The position numbers and the translations under genes are program-made. A stretch of DNA of 38,806 nt. Origin: Candidatus Hatepunaea meridiana. GTDB taxonomy: Bacteria > Electryoneota > AABM5-125-24 > Hatepunaeales > Hatepunaeaceae. The notes under the pieces were generated by a model. That model did not search any database, was not told the DNA's origin, and was given only the letters and a program-made list of their open reading frames with translations. The DNA is taken from positions 1 through 38,806 of the forward strand of contig JAVCDD010000232.1 of assembly GCA_030765125.1 (NCBI GenBank). Direction: 5' to 3'. This document shows, piece by piece, positions 35,101 to 38,806 of this stretch. How positions within the stretch are numbered: the first letter of the stretch is position 1; each line of letters begins with the position of its first letter.

Positions 35101-38100
35101 ATCTATTTGAAATGGCAGGACATTGGTTAGCCCTTGATAATTTCGAAAACGCTAATAGTATTTACCTCAGATTTGCACAACGTTATCCTAATGATCCTCG
35201 CACAGTTCGGGCTTATTACGAACGTGCCGATTACTATCTCGGCAAGTTTAATTTATCGCAAGCTTCACAGGAATTCAGAGCTACTATAGAGGCACACGAC
35301 AAGCAAGTAGAGATGGGTAATCCAGGTGAATCAAGATACGCTTCCAGATCCTTGGCAAAGCTATTGGAATGGGAACATGAGGAATATAACAAGCTCCGTT
35401 TCAGACTTCCTATAAGCAATCTTAAAGCCACTATAGACAGAAAGAAGCAATGGCGGGACTCGTTAATAGAGAGGTATCGTAAGCTGATCAGCTACAGTCA
35501 GAAAGAAGCCTGGCAGGCATATTATGCTATGGGACGTCTGGTTGAAGACCAAACTGTTGCTGTCTATGAACAGGAAATCCCCCATATACCCATACAGGAT
35601 AGTATGTTCGTATATATTGATGCAGTCGTTGATGAATCGATAATCCTTAATCAAGCTACTATTGCTATGTTCAAGGATGGTTATACTTGGTTAGATACGA
35701 TAAAAATACAATTAACTGATTTTCAGAGGAAAACACAGGAAGAAATTAGTAAATTAAAGGATTTCATTGCACAAACCCAACAAGAAATGGCTTCCGTCGA
35801 ACTTGATACTATAATTAGCGATACTTTAAGAATAGCGCTATCAGACTCATTAGCAGGTGTTGTGGCTGATTCATCCGGTAAGTTTAAAAGGATGGAGGAA
35901 AGTCTTAAAGAATTGGATGTGTCGATTTCCGAAGCGGATAAATGGTATAAAGCCTGTCGTGAGCGTATACCGGAGATTGTTGTAAGAAATGGTGACTATT
36001 TAACACGTGCTTTTGAAAAGAAATTCGAATACTATAATACCGAGCAAATTGAAGAAAACAGATTGCTTTTCCAGGAAGAGGTATTAAAGAAGGTTTTGAC
36101 TCCTGCTGCACCGGAAGTCTGTGGTTTATATCTGCAGGCAATTGATGTTATTGAAGAAACCAACGTTAATGTTGATATCTGGATCGGATATATAGAACAA
36201 CGTTGTACACAAATAATTGATACATTGTTGATTCAGTGGGATAGCCAGTTTGAAGTATCGCAAAGGAGAATCGAGCAGTATAAACGTGAATATGATGAGA
36301 TGCTGCCTGAAGGTGAGTATGCAGAATCAAGCGAAGGATATTATATCGATATGATGGGCGGTTTTATCCTTAACTGGACAGATTACCTGACCGTTCATAA
36401 TATGGATAAATTAAACGCCTTTACAGCGATACTTGACACTATAGTTCAATATGATCTACCAGTTGGTTTTGGTGAAGAAGTCTTGGAAAAACCTTTGCTG
36501 GACGTGCTTGAATACTTTAAAATATTTAATAATTATTCAGAAGATGCTAAACTTAGACAAGAAAAATATGCTCGCGAGTACGAACAGAACGGTTTCTATT
36601 GGGATGAAGAAATTGAGGAAGAAGTTGAAGCCTATTGGTGGGATGATGCTTCGGTAGCTTATGAAGATGCTGCAGTCAGCTTCTCAGATTATGGATTTAG
36701 TCTTCTTGAAGAAGGTCATAGAATTCATGTTGATTATAACCTCACAGGCATGGCGGGTATTAACATATTGCGTTTGATGGTTGAGCTTAAACCGGATGTT
36801 TATGCTAACAAGGTCGGTATTGAACCACAACATTTCACTCTGGTAAGTTCATCCGATTGGAAGATCTGGCCTATTTATGAAAATGAATTCCAACTAATAG
36901 ATTTCGATGACTCAGAATGGCAACCTGTTCATATTACATCTTTTCCTGCAGGTTCTGATTTCGGGATACTTGACAGCCTTGGTGCAACTCCTATATGGTA
37001 TACAATGTCTGCACCTGCAGTTCCCCCGAAATGGCTGGAATATGAGGACTCTTACACAGGATTTGAAGGTAATTTATTTGAGTTTACTCTTAGTGGTGAT
37101 GCACCAGAACGATCAACTCCGAAAGAGAAGAAAGTAATTGAAAGTGAAGAACCCGATACGGTTGAGACGGTCGAGACGATTGAGACGGTTGTACCTTCTG
37201 CTCAATTAAGGATAGAGTATTACTCTGATGATCTTCCGGGAGAAGTAGAATTCACTGATTTAGGAAACGGTAAAGGAAGCTTTATCTGGACACCTTCATT
37301 TGATGATGCAGGTGAATATAATGCAAGATTCATACTTTATAATTATCAGATTCCATTACCCTTAAGCGTTTCAATTAGTATTGAGAACGTTGACCGCAGC
37401 TTTACTTGGTCAGACATCCCTTTCTCCATTAACACTGAAGAAGGAATGGTTGTGAAGTTCCTTGTCGTAGGTTTAGATCCAGATGGTGATCCTTTAACGA
37501 TTTCCTATGATCCTATGAATCTTCCTGATGCTGCTGAATTTATTATTGATGAGGATGGTTCTGGACTTTTCACATGGGAAACGACTTACGATGACTCCGG
37601 CTCGTATACTGCTCTTTTCACGCTATCCGATGGAGAAAACGAAATAGAGCGAAACGTTCCAATCCAGATAGAAAATTCTGTACGTGCTCCCAAATTTTTT
37701 GATTACCCTGATAGTATTTCTGTAAATGAAGGAACAATCATAGAATTTACTGTCGCAGGATCATCTCCCGATGAAGTACCGCTTTCATTATCGGATATGT
37801 CGTTTGATATACCTGATGCTGCTGAATTCACCGACCAGAGCGATGGCAGTGGAATATTTCGGTGGGAAACAACTTATGATGATGCCGGTTCATATACACT
37901 AATACTCGATATGTCAAGTGAAGATACCACAGTAACATTAGAAGTTCCGATTATTATTGCAAATACGATGCGTGCTCCGGTTTTGATTGATTTCCCACAG
38001 GAGCCGATAAACGTTGAAGAAGGTGGGTTGGTTGAGTTTTCAATTGCTGGTGAACACCCTGATGGGCTTCTATTTACGATTGATTATTTCTCTACGGATA

Positions 38101-38806
38101 TTCTTGAAACGGCAGTGGTTTTCAATGATTATGATGATGGTACGGCAAGTTTCAAATGGCAAACCGCAATTGGTAATGAGGGTGTATATACAGCATCTTT
38201 TGCGCTTTCTGACCAGGATTCCACTACTATCGGTGACGTTCAAATCATAATTGGTGGAGCTGCTCTACCACCGGGATGGAGTGATATACCAATTGAGGTA
38301 TCTGATGATGCCGGATCGTTAATAGAATTTACTATTATTGGTTCGGATCCCAAGGATCAATCTCTAACAATTGAATATTCCAGTGAAGATTTACCTGAGG
38401 TTATTCAATTCACCGATAACAACGATGGCACAGGCTCATTTATATGGCAAACTACTTCAGATGACGCAGGCTCCTATACTGCTCGTTTCATCCTGTCAAA
38501 TGGTGAACTCACAACATCAGGCGAGGTGAGGATAATCGTTATCGGATCTGTCCTTCCACCTGAATGGTTGGATTTCCAAACAGAGGTAACAATTGATGCC
38601 GGTGATTTGATAGAGCTTCCATTGTCCGGAACGGATCCGGGTGGCTTGGAACTAATCATATCGTATCATAGCGACAATATTTCTGAGGCAGCTCAATTCA
38701 CCGATAACACCGATGGAACTGGTTTATTTACCTGGCAGACTACTTCAGATGACGCAGGCAGTTATACAGCAAGCTTTGATCTTTCAAACGGTGAGCTTTC
38801 TACATC
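32106..38806 (+). CDS. Giant TPR and Ig-like-repeat envelope protein, truncated by window end
   Basis: An open frame of at least 2233 codons from ATG 32106, with no stop before the window ends. A hydrophobic segment (HLALLWLLLTITLQP, about residues 38-52) is preceded by a long basic stretch; GTG 32211 is an alternative start with a tighter signal. TPR repeats of tol-pal/YbgF type run from about 200 to 1130 (AYEKFIELFPLDHRAP, AAETFERLTREYPNSS), broken by an acidic SEEEVVSAEVEKEKKKEE linker (about 660-735). A helical region follows, then a galactose-binding-like segment (FDDSEWQPV, about residue 1600), then Ig-like repeats of 96 residues from about 1639 to the end. It is probably exported and exposed on the surface. 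Function unknown. Confidence 0.9.
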   Translation, partial: MLLITENKPNSPVSICIQPRILRIKKPFQRKKQVKVNHLALLWLLLTITLQPVTQVSYAFKLFGSNEKASRALELLPDDLQNRWIKLNDQADSVGIDEHIIDGERIIAQLGKLVDIVGGQIPQKGDVNYPVYIRTINELTELLDQIEMAAIIINADDAKLLELRSEYESEKNNLKESIRKDRQELIKLGNKRLKEQLNDPDYRNDHVRRSIIADLYFRLAELMYQEAEEEFGDELDIYMDKLNELIETNQAEAGNLNLKQPVKDFSKVLYMYQCIIDQFPDTQYGVDALYNIALLLSEMDDPNDKETSKDYLETLVTLYPGNKYTLNALRRIADYYFTRSDKIERSIEVYKRIEEEYSDTPDYVETLYKLGWGYYRISDLSNAAEYFAKTLDMDYEEDGTKKPKSTIKDFSPDALRYLGICFSVDPREWDQVGVNGLVTWLEERPIRSKNYGREVFITLGNIFADDRGQYVEGVQAYEKFIELFPLDHRAPYYHQKIVDVFMEGNIYDPARAVVETENFYKAYNPDSEWWAMNTDPKIRNAIIPVLEKYLNMIVNEMLNVGYDNKDSEILGQFENYARQYLRFWPAGPNAYTIHYNLGYILFRNLNRPTEAMREYWQVATAYEDTTEMETACETVVRISMDFAVQERAGKIYVNDEGDILDVSEKPIVQEIPELETEIPEIVKTEVIDTSSISEEAITDTTISISEELALADTTEVSEEEVVSAEVEKEKKKEESKINRTPLLNSERIELSAFDLYLKHFPNGKVIENMMYEAGSFLHEHDWIPESRPYLERYIAEFSTGKFIVDAYSRLLDGYFRSDDLAGVEEITARIQAADVTQELKDAAYERKAVTIFNNAKRLVESEDHIAAADEFLRNALATPGWDKADYTLFLAAQEYAKGGAFEKSNDAYLMLVEKYPNSERADKALMNTAYNYQNELKQLDKAAETFERLTREYPNSSLVQDALANASYNYDKVEDHLSVIRLNERFLSLYPDDPEANIYLFEMAGHWLALDNFENANSIYLRFAQRYPNDPRTVRAYYERADYYLGKFNLSQASQEFRATIEAHDKQVEMGNPGESRYASRSLAKLLEWEHEEYNKLRFRLPISNLKATIDRKKQWRDSLIERYRKLISYSQKEAWQAYYAMGRLVEDQTVAVYEQEIPHIPIQDSMFVYIDAVVDESIILNQATIAMFKDGYTWLDTIKIQLTDFQRKTQEEISKLKDFIAQTQQEMASVELDTIISDTLRIALSDSLAGVVADSSGKFKRMEESLKELDVSISEADKWYKACRERIPEIVVRNGDYLTRAFEKKFEYYNTEQIEENRLLFQEEVLKKVLTPAAPEVCGLYLQAIDVIEETNVNVDIWIGYIEQRCTQIIDTLLIQWDSQFEVSQRRIEQYKREYDEMLPEGEYAESSEGYYIDMMGGFILNWTDYLTVHNMDKLNAFTAILDTIVQYDLPVGFGEEVLEKPLLDVLEYFKIFNNYSEDAKLRQEKYAREYEQNGFYWDEEIEEEVEAYWWDDASVAYEDAAVSFSDYGFSLLEEGHRIHVDYNLTGMAGINILRLMVELKPDVYANKVGIEPQHFTLVSSSDWKIWPIYENEFQLIDFDDSEWQPVHITSFPAGSDFGILDSLGATPIWYTMSAPAVPPKWLEYEDSYTGFEGNLFEFTLSGDAPERSTPKEKKVIESEEPDTVETVETIETVVPSAQLRIEYYSDDLPGEVEFTDLGNGKGSFIWTPSFDDAGEYNARFILYNYQIPLPLSVSISIENVDRSFTWSDIPFSINTEEGMVVKFLVVGLDPDGDPLTISYDPMNLPDAAEFIIDEDGSGLFTWETTYDDSGSYTALFTLSDGENEIERNVPIQIENSVRAPKFFDYPDSISVNEGTIIEFTVAGSSPDEVPLSLSDMSFDIPDAAEFTDQSDGSGIFRWETTYDDAGSYTLILDMSSEDTTVTLEVPIIIANTMRAPVLIDFPQEPINVEEGGLVEFSIAGEHPDGLLFTIDYFSTDILETAVVFNDYDDGTASFKWQTAIGNEGVYTASFALSDQDSTTIGDVQIIIGGAALPPGWSDIPIEVSDDAGSLIEFTIIGSDPKDQSLTIEYSSEDLPEVIQFTDNNDGTGSFIWQTTSDDAGSYTARFILSNGELTTSGEVRIIVIGSVLPPEWLDFQTEVTIDAGDLIELPLSGTDPGGLELIISYHSDNISEAAQFTDNTDGTGLFTWQTTSDDAGSYTASFDLSNGELST
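37020..38806 (+). repeat. Ig-like repeats of exactly 288 bp within the giant protein
   Basis: Repeat starts at 37020, 37395, 37683, 37971, 38265 and 38553; the spacing is 288 bp (96 codons) or nearly so, except for the first copy, which is 87 bp longer. Each repeat has EGxxxEFTxxGxDPDGxxL, a central FTDxxDGTGxFxW and a closing DDAGSYTAxFxLSNGE motif, the pattern of putative Ig-like (PKD/cadherin-like) domains. The extra 29 residues of the first copy include an ETVETVETIETV run encoded by 9-bp repeats (37158-37190). The last copy is cut by the window end. Confidence 0.85.

Overview
The window looks like a chromosomal contig from an uncultured or little-studied bacterium of the Fibrobacterota-Chlorobiota-Bacteroidota (FCB) side of the tree, for example Calditrichota, Marinimicrobia or a KSB1-like lineage. 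The evidence is a secreted repeat protein with a type IX secretion (Por) C-terminal sorting domain, a BatA-type membrane protein, a stand-alone AICAR formyltransferase without the usual fused IMP cyclohydrolase, an M23 peptidase next to a bactofilin, and huge TPR envelope proteins. I cannot place it more precisely: there is no rRNA. All recognised genes are on the + strand, and TTG starts are frequent (batA-like, AICARFT, UXS, rlmB, bactofilin, atpH, atpC).

Layout. 1-9120: an M16C peptidase, a BatA-like protein, an LVIVD-repeat secreted protein and AICAR formyltransferase, separated by unusual repeat-filled gaps. 9121-13528: HflX, then a compact three-gene sugar-nucleotide operon (RmlA-type nucleotidyltransferase, UDP-glucose dehydrogenase, UDP-glucuronate decarboxylase). 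13752-16089: RlmB-type rRNA methyltransferase, M23 peptidase, small membrane protein and bactofilin. 16134-17512: a translationally coupled pair made of an unknown protein and a divergent class III nucleotide-cyclase-like protein. 17568-28637: a complete F1Fo ATP synthase operon (atpZ-like, atpI-like, B, E, F, H, A, G, D, C). 28638-38806: a gap of about 480 bp, then two very large TPR-type envelope proteins; the second runs off the window.

The most striking feature is that the ATP synthase operon is opened in three places by same-strand accessory genes, with the cyclase-like pair directly in front of it. A PIN toxin and a small partner lie between atpB and atpE. An orphan beta-class DNA methyltransferase, a HEPN/MNT toxin-antitoxin pair and a 73-residue unknown lie between atpH and atpA. 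A lipoprotein gene and a palindromic 53-bp repeat array lie between atpG and atpD. These modules share the operon's direction and tight spacing, so they are probably co-transcribed with essential genes.

The second striking feature is a family of short-period arrays (mostly 8 bp, also 7 and 9 bp). Each unit has a constant core of about five bases plus variable bases. Several arrays occur as inverted pairs around a spacer (3155-3365, 5437-5496, 8993-9080). Others sit exactly at the 3' ends of the accessory genes in the atpH-atpA block (22231-22260, 23001-23040, 23398-23429), where they also encode the last residues of two proteins. Short perfect palindromes are also scattered about, one of them inside the M16 peptidase coding sequence.
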